This document shows positions 7,602-16,864 of a DNA stretch of 44,264 bases, piece by piece (position 1 is the stretch's first letter; the number at the start of each line of letters is the position of its first letter). Source of the DNA: Candidatus Intestinimonas stercoravium (lineage in GTDB: Bacteria > Bacillota > Clostridia > Oscillospirales > Oscillospiraceae); the NCBI GenBank assembly GCA_019117605.1, contig DWZK01000093.1, positions 1 to 44,264 of the forward strand, written 5' to 3'. The notes under the pieces were generated by a model. It did not search any database and had not been told where the DNA came from. It saw only the letters and a list, made by a program, of their open reading frames with translations. Made by a program: the position numbers and the translations under genes.

Positions 7602-9017
7602 TCACCGTGTCCCGCTCTGCTCCTTTTTTTGCAGGTCCCGATGGATCGCAGCAGCGGCCTTTTTCCCGGCTCCCATGGCCAAGATCACTGTGGCGGCGCC
7701 GGTGACGGCATCTCCTCCGGCATAGACCCATTCCTTCGAAGTCCTCCCGGTCTCTTCATCCGCTACGATCCCGCCCCATTTCTGGGTCTTCAATCCAGGT
7801 GTCGTATCTTTGATCAGCGGGTCGGGGCGGTTGCCGATGGCCACGACTACCGTGTCCACATCCATCAGAGACTCGCTCCCCGTTTTGGGGACCGGTCTCC
7901 GGCGTCCGGACGCATCCGGTTCACCCAGCTCCATCTCCACGCACCGCATCTGCTTCACGTTGCCTTCCTCATCCCCGACGATCTCGACCGGGGCACAGAG
8001 GAGCTTGAATACGATGCCCTCTTCCTTCGCATGCTGTACCTCTTCCGCTCTGGCCGGCATCTCTGCCTCGCCTCTGCGATAAACGATATAGACGTCCTCT
8101 GCTCCAAGCCGCTTTGCGCACCGGGCGGCGTCCATCGCCACGTTGCCGCCGCCGATGACGGCCGCCCGCCTGCCCACTCGTACCGGCGTATCCGCCTTCG
8201 GGAAGGTATATGCCTTCATCAGGTTGATACGCGTCAGGAACTCGTTCGCAGAATAGACCCCATTCAAGTTCTCTCCCGGGATCTTCTGAAAATTCGGCAG
8301 TCCGGCTCCAGAGCCCACGAATACAGCGTCATATCCCTCCAGCAGTTCATCCACCGAGATCGTTCTCCCGACCACCACATCGGTATGTATCTCAACGCCC
8401 AGCTTTTCGACGGCGGCGATCTCTTTCCGCACCAGTGCCTTCGGCAGGCGGAACTCGGGGATGCCGTACACCAGCACGCCTCCCGGGGCATGCAGCGCTT
8501 CGAAGATCGTGACTCGATACCCCAGCTTCGCCAGATCTCCGGCGCAGGTCAGACCGGCCGGGCCGGAGCCTACCACCGCGACCCGCTTCCCATTGGCAGG
8601 CGCGGCGCCCGTCTGCGGCAGGGCCTCGGGATGGGCCATGCCCCAGTCCGCCGCGAACCGCTCCAGCCTCCCGATGCCCACCGGCTCCGCCTTGATGCCG
8701 CGGACACATCTGCTCTCACATTGGGTCTCCTGGGGGCAGACTCGTCCGCAGATGGCAGGCAGCGCGCTCGTGGATCTCAAGATCCTGTACGCGCCTTCCA
8801 GGTCACCTGCTTTTATCCTCTGGATGAACTCCGGGATGCGGACATTGACCGGGCAGCCGGAGACGCAGGGCTGATCTTTGCAGTTCAGACAGCGCTCCGC
8901 CTCTCTCCGGGCCATCTCCTGGTCGGTGTAGCCCAGACTGACCTCACGAAAATCCTTCCGGCGCTCCAGCGGATCCAATTCCACCGCCGGGGTCTTTTTC
9001 GGTCCCATATCAGGCAT
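7602..9017 (-). CDS. nfnB: NfnB: FAD/iron-sulfur NADPH oxidoreductase (GltD/GltA-like)
   Basis: A 471-residue protein with a Cys-rich 4Fe-4S domain at the N-terminus (CLNCKDQPCVSGCPV near 43-57 and CGRVCPQETQCESRC near 90-104), an FAD dinucleotide motif VVGSGPAGLTCAGD near 150, and an NADPH motif VIGGGNVAMDAAR near 288. Alone it would be called glutamate synthase small chain; adjacent to and overlapping NfnA by 8 bp, it is best read as the large subunit of the electron-bifurcating NADH-dependent reduced ferredoxin:NADP+ oxidoreductase. That complex links NADPH with NADH and ferredoxin. A SudAB-type sulfide dehydrogenase is the alternative. Confidence 0.88.
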   Translation of the reverse strand: MPDMGPKKTPAVELDPLERRKDFREVSLGYTDQEMARREAERCLNCKDQPCVSGCPVNVRIPEFIQRIKAGDLEGAYRILRSTSALPAICGRVCPQETQCESRCVRGIKAEPVGIGRLERFAADWGMAHPEALPQTGAAPANGKRVAVVGSGPAGLTCAGDLAKLGYRVTIFEALHAPGGVLVYGIPEFRLPKALVRKEIAAVEKLGVEIHTDVVVGRTISVDELLEGYDAVFVGSGAGLPNFQKIPGENLNGVYSANEFLTRINLMKAYTFPKADTPVRVGRRAAVIGGGNVAMDAARCAKRLGAEDVYIVYRRGEAEMPARAEEVQHAKEEGIVFKLLCAPVEIVGDEEGNVKQMRCVEMELGEPDASGRRRPVPKTGSESLMDVDTVVVAIGNRPDPLIKDTTPGLKTQKWGGIVADEETGRTSKEWVYAGGDAVTGAATVILAMGAGKKAAAAIHRDLQKKEQSGTR

Positions 9018-9873
9018 GTCCAGGCCCTCCCTGCTTCAACAGACTACAGTTCTCATGCCGCTCCATGCTCTGCGCCTCTTCCCGCCGATACATGCGGCTG
9101 CGGATGATAGCTTCATCGAAATCTACCAGATGTCCATCGAAATCCGGTCCGTCTACACAGGCGAACCGTGTCTCTCCCGCGACGGTCAGACGGCAGCCGC
9201 CGCACATGCCGGTCCCATCGATCATGATGGGGTTCATGGAGACTACAGTGGGGATATCGTATGTGCGGGTCATGTCGCAGACGCCGCGCATCATGGGCAG
9301 CGGTCCGATGGCGATGACTTCATCATAGTGCACGCCGGCTGCCAGCCGCTCCTGCAAGGCGTCGGTGACGAGTCCCTTGTGTCCGTTTGAACCGTCGTCC
9401 GTCATCACATACAGATGGGTGCAGGCGCTCTTCAACTCCTCCGTCAGGATGGATAGGCTGGAGGAGCGGAAGCCCACGATCACATCCACATCCGCCCCTC
9501 TCTCGTGGAGGGCTTTGGCCTGTGGATAGGCGATAGCGATGCCCAGGCCGCCGCCGACCACGGCTATCTTCTTGCCCTCCTTGCCCTCCAGGTCGCTCGG
9601 CTTTCCCAGCGGGCCCACGAGATCCAAAAGGGCGTCCCCCTCCTCCAGCGCATCCAGCCGCCGGGTAGTGGCCCCCACTTTCTGGAAAATGATACTGACC
9701 GTGCCCGCCTCCTGGTCGTGACCGGCGATGGTCAGCGGGATGCGCTCCCCATCCTCGTCGATGCGAAGGATGACGAACTGCCCCGGCATCGCTTTCTTTG
9801 CCACGGCCGGCGCCAATATCTCCATATGTGTCACCGTCTCATGCAGACGGCATTTTTTTACGATCGGATACAA
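9010..9873 (-). CDS. nfnA: NfnA: ferredoxin-NADP reductase-like subunit with 2Fe-2S site
   Basis: A 287-residue FNR/PyrK-like flavoprotein. A TTG start at 9873 follows GGAGGAAGAGAG, an unusual but well supported start giving MYPIVKKCRL. Features: FAD-binding beta barrel with MPGQFVILRID and RIPLTIAG near 28-50, NAD-binding VVGGGLGIAIAYPQ near 108-121, and a Cys cluster DGTGMCGGCRLTV with FACVDGPDFDGH near 220-247 for the 2Fe-2S centre. Known role: NADH-binding small subunit of Nfn, cytoplasmic. The gap to the HBD stop (9929) is 55 bp, so hbd, nfnA and nfnB likely form one transcript, coupling 3-hydroxyacyl-CoA oxidation to redox balance. Confidence 0.9.
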   Translation of the reverse strand: MYPIVKKCRLHETVTHMEILAPAVAKKAMPGQFVILRIDEDGERIPLTIAGHDQEAGTVSIIFQKVGATTRRLDALEEGDALLDLVGPLGKPSDLEGKEGKKIAVVGGGLGIAIAYPQAKALHERGADVDVIVGFRSSSLSILTEELKSACTHLYVMTDDGSNGHKGLVTDALQERLAAGVHYDEVIAIGPLPMMRGVCDMTRTYDIPTVVSMNPIMIDGTGMCGGCRLTVAGETRFACVDGPDFDGHLVDFDEAIIRSRMYRREEAQSMERHENCSLLKQGGPGHA

Positions 9874-9928
9874 CTCTCTTCCTCCCCCGGCTTTCTATGG
9901 ATCGTCTGCGCTGTCACAGTCTGTGGGA

Positions 9929-10768
9929 CTATCTATCGCTGTAATCGTAAAACCCCTTGCCGGTCTTTCTGCCCAGATGCCCGGCACGGACCAGCTTCCG
10001 CAGCAGTGGCGCAGGGCGGTATCTCGGGTCGCCTGTCTCCGCATACAGGGTCTCCATGATGGAGAGGATCACATCCAGTCCGGCACTGTCGGCCAACTGG
10101 AGGGGGCCGATCGGGTGATTGAGCCCGAAGCGCATGGCCCTGTCGATGTCTTCCACCGTGGCCACTCCGGTCTCCACCAGTCCGATGGCCTCATTGATCA
10201 GCGGGTCGATGAGCTTGTTGACGATGAATCCCGGGGCTTCTGTGACCTCTACCATCTCTTTTTCCAGGTCCTGGGCCAGACCTTTTATGAGATCGAACGC
10301 CGCCTGCGGCGTATCCGCTCCGCGGACGACCTCCAGCAGCTTCATAGCGTGGACGGGGAAAAAGAAGTGCATCCCTATCAGAGGATGTTTCAGCCCCATC
10401 CCCAGCTCCGTGATCGACAGGGCCGAAGTGTTGGAGGCGAACACCGTCTCTGCCTTGCACATGTCATCCAGCTCGGTCAAGAGCGCCCGCTTCGCGGCGA
10501 TGTCCTCCTTGATCGTCTCGATGATGAGGTCGGCGTCTGCCGCGGCCTCTTTCTCCTCGACATGTATCAGCTCGAGGATCGACCGTCTCTTATCTTCCGT
10601 CAGTTTCCCGCGCTCCGCCCTTCTCGACAGCGAGGCCGCCAAAGCCTCCTTGTGTCTCTGGGCAGAAGCGATACTGCTGGCGTACATCAGGGTGACGTGG
10701 CCATGGGCCGCGAAGAGCTCCGCGATCCCGCTGCCCATAGTGCCTGCCCCAAAAACTGCGATCTTCAT
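9929..10768 (-). CDS. 3-hydroxyacyl-CoA (3-hydroxybutyryl-CoA) dehydrogenase
   Basis: A 279-residue protein of HBD length. N-terminal Rossmann motif [14 protein letters not shown] (residues 7-20), then NTSALSITE and the catalytic-loop region [18 protein letters not shown] near 127-145 with the catalytic His; the usual HFFNP is HFFFP here. The C-terminal dimer domain has GFIVNKL and [13 protein letters not shown]. It oxidises (S)-3-hydroxyacyl-CoA to 3-oxoacyl-CoA with NAD(P)+. Start ATG with CAGGAGG upstream. Followed directly by nfnAB on the same strand. Natural chain length or branching unknown; the Asn-to-Phe change could affect the active site. Confidence 0.88.
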   Translation of the reverse strand: MKIAVFGAGTMGSGIAELFAAHGHVTLMYASSIASAQRHKEALAASLSRRAERGKLTEDKRRSILELIHVEEKEAAADADLIIETIKEDIAAKRALLTELDDMCKAETVFASNTSALSITELGMGLKHPLIGMHFFFPVHAMKLLEVVRGADTPQAAFDLIKGLAQDLEKEMVEVTEAPGFIVNKLIDPLINEAIGLVETGVATVEDIDRAMRFGLNHPIGPLQLADSAGLDVILSIMETLYAETGDPRYRPAPLLRKLVRAGHLGRKTGKGFYDYSDR

Positions 10769-11142
10769 ATATCGTCCTCCTGAACTTGTTTTCGTCTTCC
10801 GCTGTTACCCACATCTTCTTCTCCTGCGGCGCGGTCTCCGCCTCCAGGGCATGTCCGACGGGACGGGCCGGCGATACGGCGTCTCGCCCTCCGGGAGGCC
10901 CATCCTCGGGAACGGCCCAAAAGGACACGGCCTGTCCGTCTCGTTCAGCAGCGCGCCAAGCACACGCCCCGATGAGACGGCAGGCCATGTCCTCAGAGGC
11001 GGGAAGTGCCATCGCTGGGGCCCCCGGCCATGGTCCGCGAGGAGAGCCGCCGGATCTCATGCCTATGACCGGCCCGCCCGACAGTGCCCTTCTATGTATC
11101 TGTCGCTATGCTGCCCCTGCCTGTCCTCGTTCAGATGGAGGT
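10769..11142. other. 374-bp gap with no recognisable gene
   Basis: Between the start of the hydroxyacyl-CoA dehydrogenase gene and the stop of the GntP gene. It presumably holds the promoter of the hbd-nfn unit. Open frames crossing it (for example 10590-11060 on the minus strand) overlap the dehydrogenase start and resemble no family. No hairpin with a clear U-run was seen. Confidence 0.4.
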
Positions 11143-12453
11143 TCAGCCGAGCAGGATGCACAGGGGGACTTCCACTATGAAGGTCAACAGTACAGGCACG
11201 ACGACCGTACAGACTCCGACGTATTTATACGCCTCCTTGTGCGTCACGCCGCAGACGCCGAATACCGTCAGCAGAGCGCCGCAGTGGGGCAGTGTATCGA
11301 GCCCGGTGGCCGCTTGGCAGATGATGCGGTGGACGAACCCCAGGTTTATCCCCTCGACGCCCATGAAGACCTCGCCCAGAGTCTGCAGGGAGAGATTGAC
11401 CGCGCTCGTGGCCGAGCCCAGGACGAAAGCGAACACGTTCGCAGAGATCGCCGCCAGCAGATACGGGTTGATGGTCGTCACCTTGACCCAATCGATGATG
11501 GCGCCATATAGAGGCGTCAGGACGACGACGGCGCCGAACCCGACGATCACGGCGGTATTCACCAGGACCACAGCTCCTTGTACCGCGCTGTCCTTGGTCA
11601 TCTCCACCCATTCCTGGTAGCTCTGGCATTTATGGAACAGGATCACAGAGAGGATGATCCCCAGGAACAGGGCGATCTCCACGTCCCAGCCCAGGAAATT
11701 GAAGCCGACGATGATGACCATGGCGGGAAGCAGAGCCGGGATCAGGCCGGGCCGCTTCGCAGCAGCATCCCCGGAGGAGGTCTCGTTCAATTCGTCGTAG
11801 CTGTCGAATACGATCCCTTGGGCCGCCAGTTTCTTTGCCTGCCAGAGGATGAAGGCGGAATCGATGACGATCGCCAGACCGGCAAATATGAAGCCGGGGA
11901 CGGCACCGGCCAAGGGGTCGGTCCCGAACGTCTCCATGGGGAGCACGTTCATGGACTGCGTGGAGCCCGGCATCGCCGCGGCGACTGTCCAAGTGATGTA
12001 GCAGAACACCGCCGGGAGCAGGCGCTTGGGAAGGTTTGCTTTCGCGAACAGCTCCAGAGCGATCGGGTACATGACGAAGATCAGTACGAAAGAGCTGACG
12101 CCGGCGATGGACAAGACGATCCCCGCGATGATGATGGGGAGCAGCGCATTTTTATTGCCGAACACCTTGGCCAGCGATGCCGCGATCGTGGCTGCCGCTC
12201 CACTCACTTGATAGATCTTCCCGAAGATGGAGCCTGTGACGAACAGTACGAACCACCGCGCGAAATAAGATCCTGTCTCCACGGCGTAGGTCTGCATGAT
12301 GCCGTCGAAGAGGTCGATCCCGTTGAATGCGCAGAGCAGCAATACGGCGATCGCGCTGTAGATGATCGTCGACCAGTTTTTATACGCCAACAGGATCAAT
12401 GCCGCCGTCGCTACCGCCAGTCCTATGATGGACATCAATAAGGTCTGATCCAT
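11143..12453 (-). CDS. GntP-family permease (organic acid/gluconate-type symporter)
   Basis: A 436-residue inner-membrane protein with about 12 hydrophobic segments spread over the full length. GntP-family signs: the GSIFGKIYQVSGAAATIA stretch near 90-107, IAGVSSFVLIFVMYPIA near 118-135, the AAAMPGSTQSMN motif near 158, and LDTLPHCGALLTVFGVCG near 390. Family members bring gluconate, lactate-like or hydroxy acids in with protons. Flanked by a CaiB gene 68 bp upstream on the same strand, it is a good candidate for uptake of the acid that CaiB activates. A CitM/DctA-like role cannot be excluded. Substrate unknown. Confidence 0.82.
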   Translation of the reverse strand: MDQTLLMSIIGLAVATAALILLAYKNWSTIIYSAIAVLLLCAFNGIDLFDGIMQTYAVETGSYFARWFVLFVTGSIFGKIYQVSGAAATIAASLAKVFGNKNALLPIIIAGIVLSIAGVSSFVLIFVMYPIALELFAKANLPKRLLPAVFCYITWTVAAAMPGSTQSMNVLPMETFGTDPLAGAVPGFIFAGLAIVIDSAFILWQAKKLAAQGIVFDSYDELNETSSGDAAAKRPGLIPALLPAMVIIVGFNFLGWDVEIALFLGIILSVILFHKCQSYQEWVEMTKDSAVQGAVVLVNTAVIVGFGAVVVLTPLYGAIIDWVKVTTINPYLLAAISANVFAFVLGSATSAVNLSLQTLGEVFMGVEGINLGFVHRIICQAATGLDTLPHCGALLTVFGVCGVTHKEAYKYVGVCTVVVPVLLTFIVEVPLCILLG

Positions 12454-12521
12454 TGTAACACTCCTTGCCTCTCGAATTGATACCCTTTCTATATACCACC
12501 GCTCCGTGGAGGCCGCTCCTG

Positions 12522-13700
12522 TCAGGCGATCGGTCCGCAGGCTCCCGTGGCGGCCATGTCTTCGATCTCTTCTCTGGTATAACCGACGCTCTCAAGGATC
12601 TGCAGATTGTCCTCGCCCAGAGTGGGGGGCGCAGATGCCTCCTGGAGAGGGATCGTGGGCAGCGAACTGATCTTGTGCGGGATGCGGGTCTGCAGCGTCT
12701 TGCCTGTCAGGGGGAAGTCGCAGTACTCCATCAGGCCGGTATTGGACTTCAAGATGTACTCGATCCCCTCCGTCTTGTTGTTCACATAGGTGGCGCAGAT
12801 ATCCTTATCCCCGATCCATTCCTTCCACTCGTCCAGGGTCTTGCTCTTCATGAAGCTCTCCATCTTTTCGAAGAACTCCGGATGCTCCTCCAGCCGCGCC
12901 TTCATATAGGGGCGCATCTCTTCGAAGCCCGTCATATCGATCCAGGTGTTCCAGAATTTCTCCTCGTTCAGGCAGAGGGCCACATGACGGCCGTCCTTCG
13001 TCTCCCAGATCCAATTCCCCAGGAAGCGGAACGTCAGATCGCTATATTCGAAGTGCCCGCCCTGGAAGCACCACTTCTCGTCGATCTTGGCATTCCACCA
13101 GATGAAGGAGTCGAACATGCTGACATCGCAGAAAGCCCCTTCTCCGGTCGCTCCTCGCTGCAGCAGGGCCGCCATCATATCCTGGATGGCCACCATCGAG
13201 CTGACCATGTCGCACAGATGGATCGGCGCGTGCCGCGGTCCGTTCAGATACATGTAGCCGGACAGCGCCTGGAAGTTCAGGTCGTGATAGGCCAGCAGGC
13301 TCCGCGGATCGTCCTGGCCGAAGGCGCTGATCGCCACATGTATGATGCCTGGATTGATCGTTTTCTCCACCTCATAGTCGATGCCCAGCCGTTTCATGAC
13401 GCCGGGCCTGAAATTTTCAAAGACGATGTCCGCATCCTTCAAAAGGCGGAGATATGCCTCCTTGCCCTTTTCGCTCTTCAGGTTCAGTGTCACGCTCTTC
13501 TTGTTGCGGTCCAGGGCGCAGGTGTAGTAGCTGACCCCGTTGATCATCGGCTCCAGCGTCCTGCCGTAATCCCCATGTTTCAGATTCTCGACCTTTATGA
13601 CCTCGGCGCCCAGATCTGCAAACACCTGCGTCGTGTATTCCCCCAGCAGATAAGAAGTGTGGTCCAAGATCTTGATCCCGGAAAATACGTCCTTTTTCAT
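12522..13700 (-). CDS. CaiB/BaiF family III CoA-transferase, second copy
   Basis: A 392-residue CoA-transferase: opening VFSGIKILDHTSYL, ADLGAEVIKVE near 30, LDRNKKSVTLNLK near 63, ENFRPGVMKRLGIDY near 96, and LCDMVSSM near 165 where the Asp lines up with the catalytic Asp of the family. It lacks the usual D-S-V-A-G consensus after that Asp, so substrate specificity may differ from the copies at 1309 and 16865. ATG at 13700 has AAAGGAG upstream. It lies 26 bp after the desulfoferrodoxin-like stop and just before GntP, suggesting a CoA-activation and uptake pair. Confidence 0.88.
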   Translation of the reverse strand: MKKDVFSGIKILDHTSYLLGEYTTQVFADLGAEVIKVENLKHGDYGRTLEPMINGVSYYTCALDRNKKSVTLNLKSEKGKEAYLRLLKDADIVFENFRPGVMKRLGIDYEVEKTINPGIIHVAISAFGQDDPRSLLAYHDLNFQALSGYMYLNGPRHAPIHLCDMVSSMVAIQDMMAALLQRGATGEGAFCDVSMFDSFIWWNAKIDEKWCFQGGHFEYSDLTFRFLGNWIWETKDGRHVALCLNEEKFWNTWIDMTGFEEMRPYMKARLEEHPEFFEKMESFMKSKTLDEWKEWIGDKDICATYVNNKTEGIEYILKSNTGLMEYCDFPLTGKTLQTRIPHKISSLPTIPLQEASAPPTLGEDNLQILESVGYTREEIEDMAATGACGPIA

Positions 13701-13726
13701 CCTCTAACTCCTTTCTTTTCGCGCGG

Positions 13727-14272
13727 CTAGAAAGTCAACTGAAAGAGCCCGTGCTGGCTGCAATAGGCATAGGCGCGATGTCCCCGCTTGCACTGGAAAA
13801 GGCAGTGCTCCCATCCCATGCGGCACACCTCTCTGTCGCAAAATACGAAAGCGTCCTCATCAGCCATACAAAAGGTCGCTACCGACCTTCCGTAGCGGGG
13901 GATGTATTTCATCTGCCCACCCTGAAAGGTGTGCAGGAAGATCCACTCGATATGGTGTTCCTCTGTCATGGGGTGGAGCCCGGCCGCCACCTCCACCCGG
14001 ACAGCATTATGCTCCGACCCGCCGAATATGGAGAACCGCATCTCATGTTCTGCCAGACAGCGCTCGTCCCGGCAGGGGATCTCTCTTGTGAGCGCCTTGC
14101 CGCAGCACCGTCCGGGCTCCTCCTCCCCGGCGCTCTGTGCTCCAGCCGCCTGATACCGGACCTGTACCATCCCGCAGGTGCTGCACCGATAAAATCTCGG
14201 CTCCTCTGTCCGGTATGGCGGGCGGCGGCTGACGGTGCACGCCGTGGGATAGGCTCTCCTCTGTTCTTTCAT
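13727..14272 (-). CDS. Desulfoferrodoxin-like protein (superoxide reductase fold) with Cys-rich insertion
   Basis: A 181-residue protein. Residues 28-59 carry a desulforedoxin-type iron site: C30-x2-C33 and the pair C56-C57. Residues 74-181 match the superoxide reductase domain: H76, H100 and H106 (GLHPMTEEHHIEWI) plus C171 and H174 (YCSQHG) correspond to the four His and one Cys that hold the catalytic iron. The Lys next to the first His in classic enzymes (EKH) is not kept (AEH). Between the last strands is an insertion with four Cys at 145, 150, 157 and 161 not found in the ~125-residue classic protein. It may protect or serve oxygen-sensitive enzymes of the cluster; that is inference. Confidence 0.72.
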   Translation of the reverse strand: MKEQRRAYPTACTVSRRPPYRTEEPRFYRCSTCGMVQVRYQAAGAQSAGEEEPGRCCGKALTREIPCRDERCLAEHEMRFSIFGGSEHNAVRVEVAAGLHPMTEEHHIEWIFLHTFQGGQMKYIPRYGRSVATFCMADEDAFVFCDREVCRMGWEHCLFQCKRGHRAYAYCSQHGLFQLTF

Positions 14273-14438
14273 GTTCGATGACCCTCATCTTTCTGTTCCC
14301 GCTCCCCCATCCGGTCCTCCCGGCCAGAGCGCATGGGGCATAAGAAGGAGGACGCATATCCAGTCACCGCTTCGATATACCAGCACATGACTTTCTACGC
14401 GTCCTCCTTTCTTCAAAAGGATCTCTATGAACTTGCGA

Positions 14439-15575
14439 TCACGCTTTTGCCAACTGCTTGGCGATGGTCAAGCGTTGGATCTGATTGGTGCCCTCGAAGA
14501 TCTGGAAGATCTTCGAGTCGCGCATCATCTTCTCCACCGGGTATTCTTTGGAATAGCCATAGCCGCCAAAGACCTGCACCGCATCGGTCGTCACCTGGAC
14601 GGCAGAGTCCGAGGCGAAGGTCTTTGCCATCGACGCCTCCTTCGTGGCATTGAGGCCCGCATCCAGCTTTGCCATGCCATAGCGCACCAGCTGTCGGGAC
14701 GCCTCTGTCTTGATGGCCATGTCGGCCAGCAGGACCTGCATGGCCTGGTGTTCGATCAGAGGCTTCCCATAGGAGGTCCGGATCTTGGCGTATGCTACAG
14801 ACTCGTCCAGCGCCGCCTGGCAGATGCCGGTGGCGATGGCCGCGTTGTACAGCCGGCCGGGGTCCAGCGCCCCCATGGCGATGCTCAGGCCCTTGCCCTC
14901 CGGGCCCACCATGGCGCTGATCGGCACGCGGACATCCTCCATGACGACATCGCAGGTGTTGGAGAGGCGCAGCCCCATCTTATTTTCATGCTTGCCCACG
15001 ATCAGCCCCGGGACGTCCCGCTCCAGCATAAAAGCCGTGATGCCCTTGGACCCCAGGCTCCGGTCTCTGGTGGCGCACATCAGGAAGAGGCACGCCTCCT
15101 GCGCATTGGTCACGAACGTCTTCGTCCCGTTCAGGACCACCGTGTCGCCCTCGATCCGATAGGTGGAGCGCAGGGCCGCGGCGTCGGAGCCGCAGTTGGG
15201 CTCCGTGAGCCCCAGTGCGGCAAAGCCGCCGGCGATCACCAGATCGCTCATCCTCTTTTTTTGCTCTTCGGTGCCGGCCCGGAGCACCATCTCGATAGGC
15301 GTGCCCGTGGCCAGCATGGTCAGCGCAAAGCCGGAGTCCGTTCGTCCCATCTCCTCCAACAGGACGCCCATCGTAGTGAAGTCCAGACCGCTCCCGCCGT
15401 ACTCCTCCGGGATATGCAGTGCATGGAAGCCAAGGTCAAAAGCCTTTCGATAGATCTCGACGGGGAACTCTCCGCTCTCGTCGTACTCTGCTATATGCGG
15501 TTTGACTTCTTCCTGCATGAAAGACCTGACAAGGTCCCTGAGCTCCCTTTGGTCTTCGGTAAGTAAAAAATCCAT
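14439..15575 (-). CDS. Acyl-CoA dehydrogenase (short-chain type), copy A
   Basis: A 378-residue enzyme of standard length. Helical N-domain with IPEEYGGSGLDF near 78-89, FAD-site CoA-contact motif ALTMLATGTP, LTEPNCGSDAAALRS near 134-148, and the C-terminal FGGYGYSKEYPVEKMMRD with catalytic Glu in QIFEGTNQIQ near 353-362. It desaturates an acyl-CoA at C2-C3 and needs ETF or a similar acceptor, which is not in the window. Gap to the dehydrogenase stop at 15591 is 15 bp, so the two dehydrogenases are co-transcribed. Very similar in motifs and length to 23960-25096. Confidence 0.9.
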   Translation of the reverse strand: MDFLLTEDQRELRDLVRSFMQEEVKPHIAEYDESGEFPVEIYRKAFDLGFHALHIPEEYGGSGLDFTTMGVLLEEMGRTDSGFALTMLATGTPIEMVLRAGTEEQKKRMSDLVIAGGFAALGLTEPNCGSDAAALRSTYRIEGDTVVLNGTKTFVTNAQEACLFLMCATRDRSLGSKGITAFMLERDVPGLIVGKHENKMGLRLSNTCDVVMEDVRVPISAMVGPEGKGLSIAMGALDPGRLYNAAIATGICQAALDESVAYAKIRTSYGKPLIEHQAMQVLLADMAIKTEASRQLVRYGMAKLDAGLNATKEASMAKTFASDSAVQVTTDAVQVFGGYGYSKEYPVEKMMRDSKIFQIFEGTNQIQRLTIAKQLAKA

Positions 15576-15590
15576 CTGTCCTCATCCACC

Positions 15591-16784
15591 TTACGCGTAA
15601 TTGGAGGTCCTCATCTCGCCGTTCTTGGAAAGGACGGAACGGAGCAGGGTCAGGCGCTGGATGGTGGGAGGGCCCTCCTCCAGCCAGAGGGCGCGGCAGT
15701 CGCGATAGAGGCGCTCCACCGGTCCATAGGGGTTATCCTCGAAGTAGCCGATACCGCCGAAGATCTCCAGCGCGGTGTCGGTGCATCTGCGGGACACGCC
15801 GGTAGCGAACAGCTTGGCGATAGAGGAGATCTCATCGATATCCTCGCCGCGGTCGAACTTCTGGGCGCAGTCCCGGCACAGCAGGCGGAGCGCGTGGATC
15901 TCGGCGGCCATGTCGGCGATCATGCCCTGGATGGCCTGCCGCTGGATCAGAGGCTTGCCGAACGTGACGCGGTCATTGGCGCGCTTGATGCACAGCTCCA
16001 GCAGCCGCTGGCAGATGCCCAGCATACAGACGGCCATGGAGCCGCGGGAGATCTGAAGGGAGTTGACCGCCACCGACAGGCCCTCGCCCACAGGACCCAT
16101 CCGGTATTTGTCGTCGATCTCCAGGTCCTCCATATAGACATAGGCATGTCCGACGCCGCGGCAGCCCATCATATGGGGCATGTTCTCCATCCGCAGCCCG
16201 GGCGTGTTGACCGGCACCATGAAGGTCGTGTGCGCTCCGCCGGTCTTCCGCTTGCTGTCGTCCGTGATGCAGACGATGTTGATGGCGTCACACACGTCTG
16301 TGAAGGAGATCAGGGTCTTCTTGCCGTTCAGGACCCACTTGTCCCCCTTCTTGACAGCGGTGGAGCGGATATCCGCGCCTGTGCCGCAGCCCTCCTCGGT
16401 GAGGGCGAAGGCGATGAATTTCTCGCCTTTGGCCATCTGAGGCAGCCACTCATCCTTCAGCTCCTTGGGACCGTGATCGTAGAGGATCTCCCAGCCCATG
16501 CCGTTGGCGATATGGAAAAACATACGGATGGCATTGTTGCCCCGGGCGATCTCCTCCAGGATGGTGAACCACTGCTCTTTGCCCAGCCCCATGCCGCCGT
16601 ACTCTGTGGGCATGGTCATGCGGAACAGGTCGTTCCGCTTCCCGATCTCCCACATCTCGGGCGGGTAGACATTGGTCTTGTCCATCAAGTTGCCCAGAGG
16701 CTCCAGCTCCTCCTCTGTGACCTTTCGGATCTTCATCCTCAGGTCGTAGAGCTCCTGCTCACTGATCCGCTCGAATTTGTGCAT
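15591..16784 (-). CDS. Acyl-CoA dehydrogenase, divergent (CaiA-like?) copy B
   Basis: A 397-residue enzyme. FAD/substrate motifs: MPTEYGGMGLGKE near 79, FALTEEGCGTGADIRS near 130, GPVGEGLSVAVNS near 225, FGGIGYFEDNPYGPVERLYRD near 345 and the catalytic Glu in WLEEGPPTIQR, where the usual EGTNQIQ is EGPPTIQ. This differs from copies A and C, so it acts on a different acyl-CoA; crotonobetainyl-CoA reductase-like proteins have such tails, but I cannot assign one. The CaiB-type gene at 16865 starts the same operon 80 bp upstream, a pairing seen in carnitine-like reductive pathways. Confidence 0.87.
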   Translation of the reverse strand: MHKFERISEQELYDLRMKIRKVTEEELEPLGNLMDKTNVYPPEMWEIGKRNDLFRMTMPTEYGGMGLGKEQWFTILEEIARGNNAIRMFFHIANGMGWEILYDHGPKELKDEWLPQMAKGEKFIAFALTEEGCGTGADIRSTAVKKGDKWVLNGKKTLISFTDVCDAINIVCITDDSKRKTGGAHTTFMVPVNTPGLRMENMPHMMGCRGVGHAYVYMEDLEIDDKYRMGPVGEGLSVAVNSLQISRGSMAVCMLGICQRLLELCIKRANDRVTFGKPLIQRQAIQGMIADMAAEIHALRLLCRDCAQKFDRGEDIDEISSIAKLFATGVSRRCTDTALEIFGGIGYFEDNPYGPVERLYRDCRALWLEEGPPTIQRLTLLRSVLSKNGEMRTSNYA

Positions 16785-16864
16785 ACCGATCCCTCCATCT
16801 TATCATTATTGATATGGCTGTATACGGTGTGGTCCCCGTATATCTCCGGCGGAAGCTCCATCGC

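Noticed and set aside
10590-11060. 156-residue minus-strand ORF before hbd
   Set aside because: Overlaps the 3-hydroxyacyl-CoA dehydrogenase in another frame and resembles no family.
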